Of a stretch of 64,000 nt of DNA, positions 1 to 9,087 are shown in pieces. Position 1 is the first letter of the stretch. Each line of letters starts with the position of its first letter. The notes beneath the pieces are model-generated. The model made no database searches and had not been told where the DNA came from. It saw only the letters and a list, made by a program, of their open reading frames with translations. Source of the DNA: Microbacterium sp. Root553 (GTDB lineage: Bacteria; Actinomycetota; Actinomycetes; Actinomycetales; Microbacteriaceae); the NCBI RefSeq assembly GCF_001426995.1, contig NZ_LMFY01000001.1:2291675-2355674 (forward strand). The letters are read 5' to 3'. Both the position numbers and the translations under genes were made by a program.

Positions 1-975
1 GTGGTCGAAGAGGCGCCTGACCTCGACCTCGCCGATGTCGTGGGGCAGGAGGATGCGGTGAACGCTCTGGTCGCTGCCGCCGCCGGAGGACATCACCTGC
101 TCCTCAGCGGGCCTCCGGGGGCGGGAAAGACGATGCTGGCTCGCAGGCTCCCCGGCATCCTGCCCCCGCTCTCCGAAGAGGAGTCGTTGGAGGTCGCGTC
201 GATCCGCTCGCTCTCCGGCGAGTCCGTGCGGAGTCTCAGCGTCATGCCACCCCTCGAGGCCCCGCACCACAGTGCCTCAGTGGCAGCCCTCGTCGGCGGC
301 GGATCGAGGGTGGTGAGGCCCGGGGCGATCTCGCGAGCCCACAGAGGCGTGCTCTTCCTCGACGAGGCGGCGGAGTTCTCGAGGGTCGCGCTCGACGCGC
401 TGAGGCAGCCGCTCGAGACCGGAGCCATCGAAGTGAGTCGATCCGGAATGACCGCGTTGTTCCCTGCCCGGTTCCAACTGGTCATGGCACTGAATCCGTG
501 CCCGTGCGGCAACTACGGCGTGCGCGGTGCCGAGTGTCTCTGTCCCTCGCTCGCGATCAGGCGCTATGCGACGAGGCTGTCGGGGCCGCTACGAGACCGC
601 ATCGACATCGAACTGCGCGTCGCGCGCGTGTCCGCGAGCCGCGCGATGACCGGCGATCGGGCGGCGTTGACCAGCGAGGTCGCCAGGCGTCGGGTTCTGG
701 AGGCGCGGGAGTGTGCGACCGAGCGGTGGCGCGGGACGCCGTGGCGACGCAACGGAGACGTGCCGGGCGCGCGCCTGCGCCAGCCCGACATCAGGATCGC
801 GGCGGCCGCGCGGGCTCCGCTCGACCGCGCACTGGAGCGGGGCACGCTGACGCTCCGCGGCTATGACCGCGTGCTGAGACTGGCGTGGACGATGGCGGAC
901 CTGGAGGGGGCGGTGCGACCGGGGCCCGACGAGGTCGGACGCGCGCTGTATCTGAAGCGAGGTTTCGGGTCATGA
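1..975 (+). CDS. comM: ComM/YifB-family AAA+ ATPase, 5' truncated by window edge
   Basis: C-terminal 324 residues of a YifB/ComM Mg-chelatase-like ATPase; the family is usually about 500 residues, so the N-terminal Lon-like part lies upstream of base 1 and the GTG at base 1 is only an in-frame codon. Walker A GPPGAGKT is at visible residues 37-44, Walker B LFLDE at 117-121, and a cysteine cluster (CPCG then CLC, about 167-181) typical of the family follows. In Haemophilus ComM is a hexameric helicase acting on branch migration during transformation; here that role is inferred. It ends in an ATGA overlap with dprA, so the two are translationally coupled. Confidence 0.93.
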   Translation: MVEEAPDLDLADVVGQEDAVNALVAAAAGGHHLLLSGPPGAGKTMLARRLPGILPPLSEEESLEVASIRSLSGESVRSLSVMPPLEAPHHSASVAALVGGGSRVVRPGAISRAHRGVLFLDEAAEFSRVALDALRQPLETGAIEVSRSGMTALFPARFQLVMALNPCPCGNYGVRGAECLCPSLAIRRYATRLSGPLRDRIDIELRVARVSASRAMTGDRAALTSEVARRRVLEARECATERWRGTPWRRNGDVPGARLRQPDIRIAAAARAPLDRALERGTLTLRGYDRVLRLAWTMADLEGAVRPGPDEVGRALYLKRGFGS

Positions 976-2156
976 TCGACGAGCTGCGAAGCGACCGGGG
1001 ACTCGTCTCGGCGATGGCGGCGGTCCGCGGCGCGGGCGGTGACGAGGACGCGCTGGCCAGGGTCGCGTGGTCCGTCATCGCAGAGCCGGGCGACGGCGTC
1101 GCGGGTGCGCTGGTGGAGGCGCTGGGCGCTGCGGAGGCGCTGAGGGCCGCTCTCGATGAGGGTGTGGGTTCCACCCTTGGGCGAGCCGCCTCGGCTCTGG
1201 CCGAGGGGCGGGCGCGATGGCGGGTGCGCGCAGAGGTCCGCGCAGTGGCCGATGCCGTCCGAGCCGCGGGCGATGTTCGGGCCCGACTGCTGATACCCGG
1301 CGATTCCGAGTGGCCGCGGGCCGTCGATGATCTCGGCGTGCATGCGCCGATGGTGCTCTGGGTGCGCGGCGACGCATCGCTGCTCTCCGCCGAACCTCGC
1401 GTGGCGATCGTCGGGGCGCGCGCCGCGAGCGGTTACGGAGAGATGCTGGCGGGCGATTTCGCCGGCGAGCTGGCCGGCTCCGGCGCGGTCATCGTCTCCG
1501 GGGGCGCGTACGGGATCGACGGCGCCGCGCATCGGGCTGCCCTCGGCGTCGAGGGTCGCACGATCGCATTCCTCGCCGGCGGAGTCGACCGCGCTTATCC
1601 GCAGGGGCATCGACAACTGCTGCAGCGCATCGTCGAGACGGGGGCCGTGGTGAGCGAGGTCCCCTGCGGCACGGCGCCGACGAAGTGGCGGTTCCTCGCG
1701 CGCAATCGGCTCATCGCTGCGCTGGCTGATGCGACCGTCGTCGTCGAGGCGGGGTGGCGCAGCGGCTCGCTCAACACCGCCGGACACGCCGCCGCACTGG
1801 GGCGTCCGCTGGGTGCCGTGCCGGGGCCGGTGACATCCGCCGCATCGGCGGGCTGCCACCGGCTGCTCCGTGAATACGATGCGCGCTGCGTGACGACGTC
1901 GGAGGAGATCCGCGAGCTGTGGGGCGTCGCGGGTCGACCGCAGGGTGGCGCGCAGGGCGGTGAGGGCGTCGACCCCGAGCGACGGCGTCTGCAGGACGCG
2001 CTGAGTGTTCGCACGCCGTCGACCGTCACCGAGTTGGCCCGACGCTCGGGCCTGGCACCCACGCGCGTGAGCGCCCTTCTCGGCCTCCTCGAGCTGGAGG
2101 GCGATGCCCGTCGCACCGACGGCGGGTGGCTGAGCGGGCACAGCGATCGGCGATGA
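972..2156 (+). CDS. dprA: DNA-processing protein DprA
   Basis: 394 residues. DprA/Smf proteins bind single-stranded DNA and load RecA. The Rossmann core is clear: VAIVGARAASGYG followed by VSGGAYGIDGAAHRAAL, the phosphate/ssDNA-binding signature. The last 60-70 residues look like the winged-helix domain seen in many DprA proteins. The ATG at 972 overlaps the comM stop (ATGA); the frame is open further upstream to 885, but that part lies inside comM and is less likely. The comM-dprA pair is conserved in many bacteria whether or not they are naturally competent, so competence itself cannot be concluded. Confidence 0.94.
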   Translation: MIDELRSDRGLVSAMAAVRGAGGDEDALARVAWSVIAEPGDGVAGALVEALGAAEALRAALDEGVGSTLGRAASALAEGRARWRVRAEVRAVADAVRAAGDVRARLLIPGDSEWPRAVDDLGVHAPMVLWVRGDASLLSAEPRVAIVGARAASGYGEMLAGDFAGELAGSGAVIVSGGAYGIDGAAHRAALGVEGRTIAFLAGGVDRAYPQGHRQLLQRIVETGAVVSEVPCGTAPTKWRFLARNRLIAALADATVVVEAGWRSGSLNTAGHAAALGRPLGAVPGPVTSAASAGCHRLLREYDARCVTTSEEIRELWGVAGRPQGGAQGGEGVDPERRRLQDALSVRTPSTVTELARRSGLAPTRVSALLGLLELEGDARRTDGGWLSGHSDRR

Positions 2157-2259
2157 GCGGTCGAGTGCCCGTGGTGCCGGCAGATTGGCCGTGTCCGGCG
2201 GGGAGCGCGGGCGGCGCGGCTGACGTCATGGCGGCAGGAGGACCGGCAAGCTGGGGCGC

Positions 2260-3162
2260 ATGGAGTTCCCGGCGGCAGTGGATGCCTTCGCCGACCATCT
2301 CGAGCGAGTGCGTCGGCTGTCCTCGGCGACCGTGCGCGCCTACCGGTCCGACCTCCGGGACCTCGGCGCGTCCGCGCCCGGTCTCTCTCTGGAGCAGATC
2401 ACGCTGGACACGCTGCGGGACTGGCTGTGGGCGGCCACGCAGCGAGGAGACGCCCGTTCGACTCTCTCCCGTCGCGCCGCCGCCGCTCGGTCCTTCTTCA
2501 GCTGGGCGGTGGAGCAGGAGGTGCTCACGCATGATCCGAGCCTGCGTCTGATCGCGCCCAAGCGGGGGAGGACGCTGCCGACCGTCGCCTCGAAAGATGC
2601 CATGACGGCACTCCTCGAGACCCAGCGGCAGGCGGCGGAGTCCGGTGAGCCGACGGCGCTGCGCGACCACGGTGTCCTCGAGCTCCTCTACGGCGCGGGC
2701 ATCCGCGTCTCGGAGCTGTGCGGCATGGACGTCGACGACCTCGACCTCGATCGTGGCACTGCACGGGTGCTGGGAAAAGGCGCCAAGGAGCGGGTCGTCC
2801 CGTTCGGGGTGCCCGCTCGTGATGCCATCGGCGCCTATCTCACCCGGGGTCGCCCGGCGCTCCTCGCCCGTGCCGCCCACCCGTCCGCCGCGCTGTTCCT
2901 GGGGAGTCGTGGGGGCCGCATCGGACCCCGCGCGGTCTACACTCTGGTCGCCGAGGTGCTCGCCCCCTTCGTGGGCGCCGACACGGTGGGGCCCCACGCA
3001 TTGCGGCACACCGCGGCCACGCACCTGCTCGACGGCGGGGCCGACCTGCGCGCGGTGCAGGAGATCCTCGGACACGCGAGCCTGGGGACCACGCAGATCT
3101 ACACGCACGTCTCGGCGGAGCGCCTCACCGCCACGTACCGCCTGGCGCACCCCCGCGCGTGA
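2260..3162 (+). CDS. xerC: Tyrosine recombinase XerC
   Basis: 300 residues, normal for XerC. XerC with XerD resolves chromosome dimers at dif. The N-terminal SAM-like core-binding domain spans about residues 1-95. The full catalytic set is visible: R149 (GAGIRVSEL), K173, H246 and R249 (HALRH), H272 (GHASLG) and nucleophile Y281. It lies 103 bases after dprA in the order comM-dprA-xerC. A CAAGCT hexamer 7 bases before the ATG is a poor match to the window's leaderless promoter pattern, so whether it is transcribed with dprA is open. Lack of att-like repeats or phage genes argues for host XerC rather than an integrase. Confidence 0.93.
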   Translation: MEFPAAVDAFADHLERVRRLSSATVRAYRSDLRDLGASAPGLSLEQITLDTLRDWLWAATQRGDARSTLSRRAAAARSFFSWAVEQEVLTHDPSLRLIAPKRGRTLPTVASKDAMTALLETQRQAAESGEPTALRDHGVLELLYGAGIRVSELCGMDVDDLDLDRGTARVLGKGAKERVVPFGVPARDAIGAYLTRGRPALLARAAHPSAALFLGSRGGRIGPRAVYTLVAEVLAPFVGADTVGPHALRHTAATHLLDGGADLRAVQEILGHASLGTTQIYTHVSAERLTATYRLAHPRA

Positions 3163-3177
3163 CCCTCACGGGTCACG
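3158..3177. terminator. Hairpin shared by convergent xerC and M23 peptidase genes
   Basis: Perfect 8-bp stem CGTGACCC / GGGTCACG with a 4-base loop. It covers the stop codons of both convergent genes, only 10 bases apart. No T-run, as usual in GC-rich actinobacteria. Confidence 0.55.
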
Positions 3178-3745
3178 GCCCGTCGCAGCAGGGGAGGAGC
3201 ACCGCTCTCGGCACGGACCCGAACAGGAGCAGGGGGTCGATGTACACCCCGTGCGATCTGACCCCGAGATGCAGCGTGCCTGCCACGGCATGGCCGCCGA
3301 CGGCGACGGTCCCGATGACATCGCCGGCGGCCACCGTGTCGCCGGGGTGCCAGGTCGAGATCAGCGGTTCGAACGTCGACACATACCCTCCGGGATGCTC
3401 GATGGTGAGCAGCGGCCTGTCGACGACGGACCCGCGGAAGGCGACCCGACCCTCCGCCGGTGCGCGGACCTCGGCGCCGGCCGACGTCATCGCGTCGATG
3501 CCACGGTGCCCGGCTCCGTACTCGTGGGCGGGTGCCCGATACGGCGACGTCACGTCGCGGGGCCCTTCGAGCGGCCAGTCCCAACGGGGATGGACGGGGT
3601 CGGGAGCCGGATCCGCGCCCTCGAGGATGCTGCGCGCCCGCGTCGCCGTCATCACGGACGCATCCGCGCGACCGCCCATCGAGACGAGAACCAGGAGGAG
3701 GGCGAGGACGATCATCGGTGCGCGCATGGGCGGGTGGGTTCGCAT
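3173..3745 (-). CDS. Secreted M23-family (LytM-type) metallopeptidase
   Basis: 190 residues. An N-terminal hydrophobic stretch (about residues 10-23) followed by an Ala/Ser region looks like a signal peptide, so it should act outside the membrane on peptidoglycan cross-bridges. The LytM core is seen as HRGID (zinc ligands His and Asp), [15 protein letters not shown], and LHLGVR near the C-terminus (third zinc ligand His). The start at 3745 has AGGA 7 bases upstream; the later ATG at 3727 has no ribosome site. Divergent from rpsB. Whether it is an active endopeptidase or a regulatory LytM protein cannot be told, though the key histidines are present. Confidence 0.88.
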   Translation of the reverse strand: MRTHPPMRAPMIVLALLLVLVSMGGRADASVMTATRARSILEGADPAPDPVHPRWDWPLEGPRDVTSPYRAPAHEYGAGHRGIDAMTSAGAEVRAPAEGRVAFRGSVVDRPLLTIEHPGGYVSTFEPLISTWHPGDTVAAGDVIGTVAVGGHAVAGTLHLGVRSHGVYIDPLLLFGSVPRAVLLPCCDGP

Positions 3746-3867
3746 CGGATCATCCTGTGCGCTCCCGTCCGCTCGCGCCTCGCGTCGCCCGTGATCTCCC
3801 CGGCAGGTGTGCGCCATACGGTCGATACGCCTTCGGTGCAGAGCGGGTGCGCGGGCTGCGCGTCCTG

Positions 3868-3873
3868 TATGCT
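3868..3873 (+). promoter_or_regulatory. Predicted -10 element of rpsB-tsf
   Basis: TATGCT; transcription would begin near 3880, one base before the inverted repeat. No convincing -35. Confidence 0.4.
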
Positions 3874-3880
3874 GGAGGAG

Positions 3881-3898
3881 CACCTCGATCTCGAGGTG
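3881..3898 (+). promoter_or_regulatory. Predicted 5'-terminal hairpin of the rpsB leader
   Basis: CACCTCGATCTCGAGGTG is a perfect inverted repeat that can fold as a 7-bp stem with a 4-base loop. It would sit at the very 5' end of the mRNA if the -10 at 3868 is right. It could protect the transcript or take part in S2 autoregulation; both are inference. Confidence 0.45.
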
Positions 3899-4054
3899 AC
3901 TACGCGTGCCCACAGCGACTTCGGTCGTGGCATCCACTCCCACAGGTCTCGCCTCATGGCGGGCGGGTGTGCGCCGGGTACCAGGGAGTTCGATCGTTCC
4001 GATCGACTTGACAACCTCAACGGCGCAGAACCGCGTCAGAACAAGGAGACGACC

Positions 4055-4996
4055 ATGGCTGTGGTCACCATCCGCCAGCTGCTCGACAGCGGCGTGCACT
4101 TCGGACACCAGACCCGTCGGTGGAACCCGAAGGTGAAGCGCTTCATCCTCACCGAGCGCAGCGGGATCCACATCATCGACCTGCAGCAGTCGCTCGGGTA
4201 CATCGACAAGGCCTACGACTTCGTCAAGGAGACCGTCGCCCACGGCGGCACGATCCTCTTCGTCGGCACCAAGAAGCAGGCGCAGGAGATCCTCGCAGAG
4301 CAGGCGACCCGTGTCGGCCAGCCCTTCGTGAACCAGCGCTGGCTCGGTGGCCTCCTCACCAACTTCCAGACGATCTCCAAGCGACTCGCTCGCATGAAGG
4401 AGCTCGAGGAGCTCGACTACGAGACCCCTGCGAACAGCGGTTTCACGAAGAAGGAGCTCCTGCTCAAGAAGCGTGAGCTCGACAAGCTGCACAAGTCGCT
4501 CGGCGGAATCCGCAACCTCACCAAGACGCCGTCGGCCATCTGGGTCGTCGACGCCAAGCGCGAGCACCTCGCGATCGATGAGGCCAAGAAGCTCGGCATC
4601 CCCGTGATCGGAATCCTCGACACGAACGCCGACCCGGACGACTTCCAGTACCCGATCCCCGGTAACGACGACGCGATCCGCTCCGTCTCGCTGCTCACCC
4701 GCATCATCGCGGATGCCGCGGCCGAGGGTCTGCAGCAGAAGCACAACCCCGAGACGGGTGACGCCGAGCCGCTCGCCGACTGGGAGAAGGAGCTTCTCGA
4801 GACTCCCGTCCAGGAGTCCGCGGACGCCGCGACCGTCGAGACCGCCGCCGATGAGGCTGCCGTCGTCGAGACGCCGGCCGCCGACGAGACCGCCGCTGAC
4901 GCGGCCGGTGCCGAGGCTCACGACGAGGCGATCGCCGCCGCTTCCGGTGAGGAGACCTCCGAGGTCGCCGCCGCCGAGGCCGCAGACGCCAAGTAA
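4055..4996 (+). CDS. rpsB: 30S ribosomal protein S2
   Basis: 313 residues. S2 binds the small subunit at the head-platform junction and is needed to bind S1-type factors. The N-terminus [19 protein letters not shown] and the [16 protein letters not shown] / DTNADPDD blocks are diagnostic. The last 60 or so residues form an Ala/Glu/Asp-rich acidic tail longer than in E. coli S2 (241 aa), common in actinobacteria. Start at 4055 is fixed by AAGGAG at 4043-4048 with a 6-base spacer. The open frame extends far upstream but has no coding sense there. Co-directional with tsf, 42 bases later, as in nearly all bacteria. Confidence 0.98.
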   Translation: MAVVTIRQLLDSGVHFGHQTRRWNPKVKRFILTERSGIHIIDLQQSLGYIDKAYDFVKETVAHGGTILFVGTKKQAQEILAEQATRVGQPFVNQRWLGGLLTNFQTISKRLARMKELEELDYETPANSGFTKKELLLKKRELDKLHKSLGGIRNLTKTPSAIWVVDAKREHLAIDEAKKLGIPVIGILDTNADPDDFQYPIPGNDDAIRSVSLLTRIIADAAAEGLQQKHNPETGDAEPLADWEKELLETPVQESADAATVETAADEAAVVETPAADETAADAAGAEAHDEAIAAASGEETSEVAAAEAADAK

Positions 4997-5038
4997 TCCC
5001 GCGACCACCACACATTACGAAGCAAGGAGCCACCACAC

Positions 5039-5866
5039 ATGGCCAACTTCACCATCGCTGACCTCAAGGCGCTGCGTGAGCAGCTCGGTACCGGAATGGT
5101 CGACACCAAGAAGGCGCTCGAGGAGGCTGACGGAGACGTCGAAAAGGCCACCGAGATCCTGCGTCTCAAGGGTGCCAAGGGCAACGCGAAGCGTGCCGAC
5201 CGTTCCACCAGCGAGGGACTCGTCGTCGCTCGCGAGCAGGACGGCGCCGTGACGCTCATCGAGCTCGCCTGCGAGACCGACTTCGTCGCGAAGAACGAGC
5301 GCTTCATCACGCTCGCCGAGAAGGTTGCGGATGCCGTCGCCGCCGTCAAGGCGGACTCGGTCGAGGCGGCTCTGGCCGCACCCGCCGGCGACAAGAGCGT
5401 CGAGCAGGTCATCTCGGAAGAGGCCGCGATCATCGGCGAGAAGGTCGAGCTGCGCCGCGTGCGCACCATCTCGGGCGACCATGTCGAGGTCTACCTGCAC
5501 CGCACCAGCAAGGACCTGCCGCCGCAGATCGGTGTCGTCGTCGCCTACTCGGGTGACGATGCCGAGACCGCTCGCAGCATCGCCCAGCACATCTCGTTCG
5601 CGAACCCGTCGTACCTGTCCCGCGAGGACGTCCCGGCTGACGCCGTGGAGAAGGAACGCGTGATCGTCACCGAGATCTCCCGCAACGAGGGCAAGCCGGA
5701 AGCGGCACTGCCCAAGATCGTCGAGGGTCGCGTCTCCGCGTTCATCAAGCAGGTCGCACTGCTCGAGCAGGACTACGCGAAGGACAACAAGCTCTCTGTC
5801 GCCCAGGTGGCGAAGGACGCCGGTATCACCGTGACGGACTTCGCGCGCTTCAAGGTCGGCGCGTAG
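5039..5866 (+). CDS. tsf: Translation elongation factor Ts
   Basis: 275 residues, the normal length. EF-Ts exchanges GDP for GTP on EF-Tu. The UBA-like N-terminus ([25 protein letters not shown]) and the signature [11 protein letters not shown], which contacts EF-Tu, are both present. AAGGAG at 5024-5029 lies 9 bases before the ATG. Forms a two-gene unit with rpsB and is followed at once by a strong terminator, so it is cut off from pyrH. Confidence 0.98.
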   Translation: MANFTIADLKALREQLGTGMVDTKKALEEADGDVEKATEILRLKGAKGNAKRADRSTSEGLVVAREQDGAVTLIELACETDFVAKNERFITLAEKVADAVAAVKADSVEAALAAPAGDKSVEQVISEEAAIIGEKVELRRVRTISGDHVEVYLHRTSKDLPPQIGVVVAYSGDDAETARSIAQHISFANPSYLSREDVPADAVEKERVIVTEISRNEGKPEAALPKIVEGRVSAFIKQVALLEQDYAKDNKLSVAQVAKDAGITVTDFARFKVGA

Positions 5867-5873
5867 CAGAGTC

Positions 5874-5908
5874 GAAGGGGTTCGGATCAACGAGATCCGA
5901 ACCCCTTC
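5874..5908 (+). terminator. Intrinsic terminator of rpsB-tsf
   Basis: Perfect 15-bp stem (arms 5874-5888 and 5894-5908) with a 5-base loop AACGA, followed by TTC. It starts 7 bases after the tsf stop. Confidence 0.9.
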
Positions 5909-5926
5909 TTCATGCCCACAAGGCAC

Positions 5927-5932
5927 TATCTT
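5927..5932 (+). promoter_or_regulatory. Predicted -10 element of pyrH
   Basis: TATCTT, 18 bases after the tsf terminator. The start at 5958 would give a leader of about 19 bases with GAGAGGAA as ribosome site. Confidence 0.45.
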
Positions 5933-5957
5933 GAATCGGGACGAGAGGAACACCCCC

Positions 5958-6674
5958 ATGACCGAAGGCACTGGACGCCGTCGCGTACTTCTGAAGCTCT
6001 CCGGCGAGGCGTTCGGCGCCGGCCAGCTGGGAGTCAACCCCGACATCGTCAGCCAGATCGCGCGCGACATCGCCGCGGCGGTCGATCGTGTCGAGATCGC
6101 CATCGTGGTCGGCGGCGGCAACTTCTTCCGCGGCGCCGAGCTCAGCCAGCGCGGCATGGACCGTGGTCGCGCGGACTACATGGGCATGCTCGGGACCGTG
6201 ATGAACGCCCTCGCGCTGCAGGACTTCCTCGAGCAGGCCGGTGCGCCGACGCGCGTGCAGTCCGCGATCTCGATGACGCAGGTCGCTGAGCCCTACATCC
6301 CTCTCCGCGCGGAGCGCCACATGGAGAAGGGACGCGTCGTGATCTTCGGCGCAGGAGCAGGGCTTCCGTATTTCTCCACCGACACCGTCGCCGCGCAGCG
6401 TGCCCTCGAGATCGGTGCACAGGAGGTCCTCGTCGCCAAGAACGGCGTCGACGCGATCTACACGGCGGATCCCAACAAGCACGCGGATGCCGAGCGCATC
6501 GAACGGGTCACCTACCGTGATGCTCTGCAGCGCGGTCTGAAGGTCGTCGACTCGACCGCGTTCAGCCTGTGCATGGACAACAACATGGACATGCGCGTCT
6601 TCGGCATGGAGCCCGCGGGCAACGTCACGCGCGCACTGCTCGGAGAGCCCATCGGAACTCTCGTCACGTCCTGA
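5958..6674 (+). CDS. pyrH: UMP kinase
   Basis: 238 residues; phosphorylates UMP to UDP in pyrimidine nucleotide synthesis. An amino-acid kinase fold with [12 protein letters not shown] at the N-terminus, [10 protein letters not shown] for nucleotide binding, and [10 protein letters not shown] near the C-terminal third, all typical of the bacterial hexameric enzyme. The frame is open to a TTG at 5931, but the GAGAGGAA site 7-8 bases before the ATG at 5958 supports the shorter form. In the common order rpsB-tsf-pyrH-frr. Confidence 0.97.
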   Translation: MTEGTGRRRVLLKLSGEAFGAGQLGVNPDIVSQIARDIAAAVDRVEIAIVVGGGNFFRGAELSQRGMDRGRADYMGMLGTVMNALALQDFLEQAGAPTRVQSAISMTQVAEPYIPLRAERHMEKGRVVIFGAGAGLPYFSTDTVAAQRALEIGAQEVLVAKNGVDAIYTADPNKHADAERIERVTYRDALQRGLKVVDSTAFSLCMDNNMDMRVFGMEPAGNVTRALLGEPIGTLVTS

Positions 6675-6705
6675 GTGCCTGCGGATGCCCGGCGTCCGCG
6701 ACCGA

Positions 6706-6711
6706 TAGAAT
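6706..6711 (+). promoter_or_regulatory. Predicted -10 element of frr
   Basis: TAGAAT, one base from the consensus; expected transcript start about 6718, ahead of the AGGAG site for frr. It may only boost read-through from pyrH. Confidence 0.4.
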
Positions 6712-6740
6712 TTCAGAACACCCCGACGATAGGAGTCACC

Positions 6741-7295
6741 GTGATCGCGGATGTCCTCGCTGAAACAACCTCCCGTATGGCGCGCGCCGTCGAGGCCGCC
6801 AAGGAGGACTTCTCCACGGTCCGCACCGGCCGCGCCAACCCGCAGCTCTTCCAGAAGGTGCTCATCGACTACTACGGGACGCCGACTCCGCTCTCGCAGC
6901 TCGCCTCTCTGGCGAACCAGGAGGCGCGCACGCTCATCATCACGCCGTACGACAAGTCGGCGCTGAAGAGCATCGAGCAGGCGATCCGCGACATGCCCAA
7001 CCTCGGTGCGAACCCGACGAACGACGGCAATCTCGTGCGTGTGACCATGCCCGAGCTCACCGCCGACCGTCGCAAGGAGTACGTCAAGCTCGTGAAGACC
7101 AAGGGCGAGGACGCGAAGGTCCACGTCCGCGGCATCCGCCGCAAGGCGAAGGACGAGCTCGATGCTCTCAAGAGCGAACTCGGTGAAGACGAGATCGCTC
7201 GGGGGGAGAAGGAGCTCGATGCCCTCACGCGCCAGCACGTCGACCTGATCGACGACGCACTCAAGCGCAAAGAGGCTGAGCTCCTCGAGGTGTAG
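6741..7295 (+). CDS. frr: Ribosome recycling factor
   Basis: 184 residues; with EF-G it splits post-termination ribosomes. [23 protein letters not shown] and the C-terminal helix are standard RRF. The GTG at 6741 is chosen because AGGAG (6731-6735) lies 5 bases upstream and the length then equals the family norm; the longer frame to 6675 would add 22 unrelated residues. Five bases separate it from cdsA. Confidence 0.97.
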   Translation: MIADVLAETTSRMARAVEAAKEDFSTVRTGRANPQLFQKVLIDYYGTPTPLSQLASLANQEARTLIITPYDKSALKSIEQAIRDMPNLGANPTNDGNLVRVTMPELTADRRKEYVKLVKTKGEDAKVHVRGIRRKAKDELDALKSELGEDEIARGEKELDALTRQHVDLIDDALKRKEAELLEV

Positions 7296-7300
7296 GCGGC

Positions 7301-8455
7301 ATGTCCGACGATCCCACCGCTGACGACACCGATACGCCGCCGATGCGCCGCGAGGTGCGCGATTCGGCGACCCCGAGTGGCGGCGGACCCCTCGAGGACG
7401 GGGCGTTCCCGGCGTTCGACCCCGCAGTGGTGCCGCCCCGGCCGCCCGCACCCGCGGTCTCCGCTCCGGCGGCTCCCTCCTCCTCGATCCCGTCTTCGCT
7501 GGACACCGCCGATCACAACGCGATCAGGGAGCAGTGGCGCGCGGCCAGGGATGAGCTGGGCACGCACGTGTCGAATGCCCGTGGCCAGCTCGATCAGGCC
7601 AACGAGCGCATCAAGGAGCGCACGGGCCGCGACCTGATCCTCGCGATCCTGATCGGCCTGGCGTTCGGTGCCGCGCTGCTCGCATCGCTGCTCTTCATCA
7701 AGGTGCTCTTCGTGCCCTTCGCTCTGGCGGCGGCACTGCTCGGCGTCTACGAGCTGTCGTTGGCGCTGCGAGGTTCAGGACGTCGGATCGACGTGGCGCC
7801 GCAGTTCGCGGCTGCGACGATGATCGTGCTGTCGGCGTTCTTCCTCGATCTGTGGCTCGTCTGGATCGTCCTGTTCCTCGCCGTCGCCTTCGTCATCGTC
7901 TGGCGCCTGGTCGGGCAGATGATCGCCGCGGACGGTCGGACGTACGGCGACGTGCTCGGCGACGTCGTCATCGGCGGCTTCGTGCAGATATACGTCCCGT
8001 TCCTCGCCGCCATCGCGCTGATCCTCCTCAAGCAGGAGGACGGGCAGTGGTGGGTGCTCAGCTTCATCGCCATCGCCGTGGCCGCGGACACGGGCGCGTA
8101 TGCGGCCGGCCTCGCTTTCGGACGGCATCCGATGGCTCCGAAGATCAGCCCCAAGAAGACCTGGGAGGGCTTCGCCGGTGCCGTGGTCGCGTCGGTCGCG
8201 GCCGGAGTGCTCCTCGCCCTCTTCCTGCTGCACCTTCCCTGGTGGATCGGCGTGATCTTCGGCGCAGCGATCCTGCTGTCCGCGACGTTGGGCGACCTCG
8301 GCGAGTCCATGCTCAAGCGGGATCTCGGGATCAAGGACATGAGTTCCTGGCTCCCCGGCCACGGCGGACTGCTGGACCGCCTCGACAGCATCCTGCCGTC
8401 GACGATCCCGGCTCTCTGCCTCTACTTCCTCTTCTCCTCCTGGACGGTGCTCTGA
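7301..8455 (+). CDS. cdsA: Phosphatidate cytidylyltransferase (CDP-diglyceride synthase)
   Basis: 384 residues. Makes CDP-diacylglycerol from phosphatidic acid and CTP for phospholipid synthesis, in the membrane. About 105 cytosolic N-terminal residues are added to the usual enzyme: a Pro/Ala-rich stretch, then a helical segment rich in charged residues. After that come six to eight hydrophobic segments, and near the C-terminus the CdsA signature (TLGDLGESMLKRDLGIKD, then GHGGLLDRLDS) with its metal-binding acidic residues. The extension is common in Microbacteriaceae as far as I recall, but I have not compared sequences. Confidence 0.94.
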   Translation: MSDDPTADDTDTPPMRREVRDSATPSGGGPLEDGAFPAFDPAVVPPRPPAPAVSAPAAPSSSIPSSLDTADHNAIREQWRAARDELGTHVSNARGQLDQANERIKERTGRDLILAILIGLAFGAALLASLLFIKVLFVPFALAAALLGVYELSLALRGSGRRIDVAPQFAAATMIVLSAFFLDLWLVWIVLFLAVAFVIVWRLVGQMIAADGRTYGDVLGDVVIGGFVQIYVPFLAAIALILLKQEDGQWWVLSFIAIAVAADTGAYAAGLAFGRHPMAPKISPKKTWEGFAGAVVASVAAGVLLALFLLHLPWWIGVIFGAAILLSATLGDLGESMLKRDLGIKDMSSWLPGHGGLLDRLDSILPSTIPALCLYFLFSSWTVL

Positions 8456-9039
8456 TGGTTGACGATGTCGAACGGGTCGCTGACGGTGCCGAACAGGCGC
8501 CTCCGGCATTCTCGGTGACGAGCGGCAGAGTGCGCGGATACCACCGCGCCGCCGTCGACACCTTCCTCGCCGCAGCGCGGACGGCGTTCGAAGCGGACGG
8601 CGACGACCTCAGTGCCGCCGACGTGCGCGTCGCCTCGTTCCCCCTGGTCAAGAACGGCTACGTCGTCGCCGAGGTCGACGCCGCACTCGGTCGTGTGGAG
8701 GACGCTCTGGCGGCACGCGCCCGCGAACGCGCCGTGCGTTCCGCGGGGGCCGGCGCCTGGGTGGAGCAGGCCCGAGACGAGGCTCAGGTCATCCTCGATC
8801 ATCTCGCGCGCCCGGCGAAGCACCGCTTCGCGCGGACCGGTGTGCTCACCTTCGGCTACCGGATCGACGAGGTCGACCACGTCAGCGGACGGATCGCCCG
8901 GTATCTCCGTGACGGAGAGCCGCTGACCGCCGAGCAGCTGCGGTCCGCGGCGTTCCGGATGCAGCGGGGCGGGTACCGCGAGGAGCAGGTCGATGCCCTG
9001 CTGGACGCGGCCGTCGACGTGATCCTGGCCGTTCGCTGA
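8455..9039 (+). CDS. DivIVA-domain-containing protein
   Basis: 194 residues, starting inside the cdsA stop (TGATG), so probably coupled. Three short blocks (SGRVRGYHRAAVDTFL, RFARTGVLTFGYRIDEVD, FRMQRGGYREEQVDALLD) each resemble the DivIVA N-terminal motif FxxxxrGYdxxqVdxfl, the membrane-binding part of Wag31/DivIVA. There is no long coiled coil, so it is not Wag31 itself. Its place behind a phospholipid enzyme hints at a membrane or polar growth role, but this is inference. Confidence 0.75.
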   Translation: MVDDVERVADGAEQAPPAFSVTSGRVRGYHRAAVDTFLAAARTAFEADGDDLSAADVRVASFPLVKNGYVVAEVDAALGRVEDALAARARERAVRSAGAGAWVEQARDEAQVILDHLARPAKHRFARTGVLTFGYRIDEVDHVSGRIARYLRDGEPLTAEQLRSAAFRMQRGGYREEQVDALLDAAVDVILAVR

Positions 9040-9071
9040 GCGTTCTCGTGGCCTCTTCGGAGCGCACCGGG

Positions 9072-9077
9072 TAGACT
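9072..9077 (+). promoter_or_regulatory. Predicted -10 element of the transglycosylase gene
   Basis: TAGACT ending 10 bases before the GTG at 9088; a leader of only a few bases, with no ribosome site. Confidence 0.5.
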
Positions 9078-9087
9078 CCCCTCTATC

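Larger units (their letters stand above)
3746..4054 (+). other. Intergenic region: rpsB promoter and long 5' leader
   Basis: 309 bases without a gene between the divergent M23 peptidase and rpsB. It holds a likely -10 (3868-3873), an inverted repeat right at the predicted transcript start (3881-3898), a CGATCG-TTC-CGATCG inverted repeat near 3990-4005, a TTGACA at 4008-4013 with no matching -10, and the rpsB ribosome site AAGGAG at 4043-4048. The predicted leader is about 170 bases, unusually long for this window. Confidence 0.6.

Noticed and set aside
2260..3162. XerC as a phage or island integrase
   Set aside because: Length, motifs and the dprA neighbourhood fit host XerC; no attachment repeats, no tRNA next to it, no phage genes.
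4008..4013. TTGACA upstream of rpsB as a -35 element
   Set aside because: No acceptable -10 lies 16-18 bases downstream, and the start would fall too close to the ribosome site. Kept only as a note.
3746..5011. Upstream extension of the M23 peptidase frame across rpsB
   Set aside because: The peptidase has a signal peptide and ribosome site at 3745; the rest is antisense to ribosomal protein S2.
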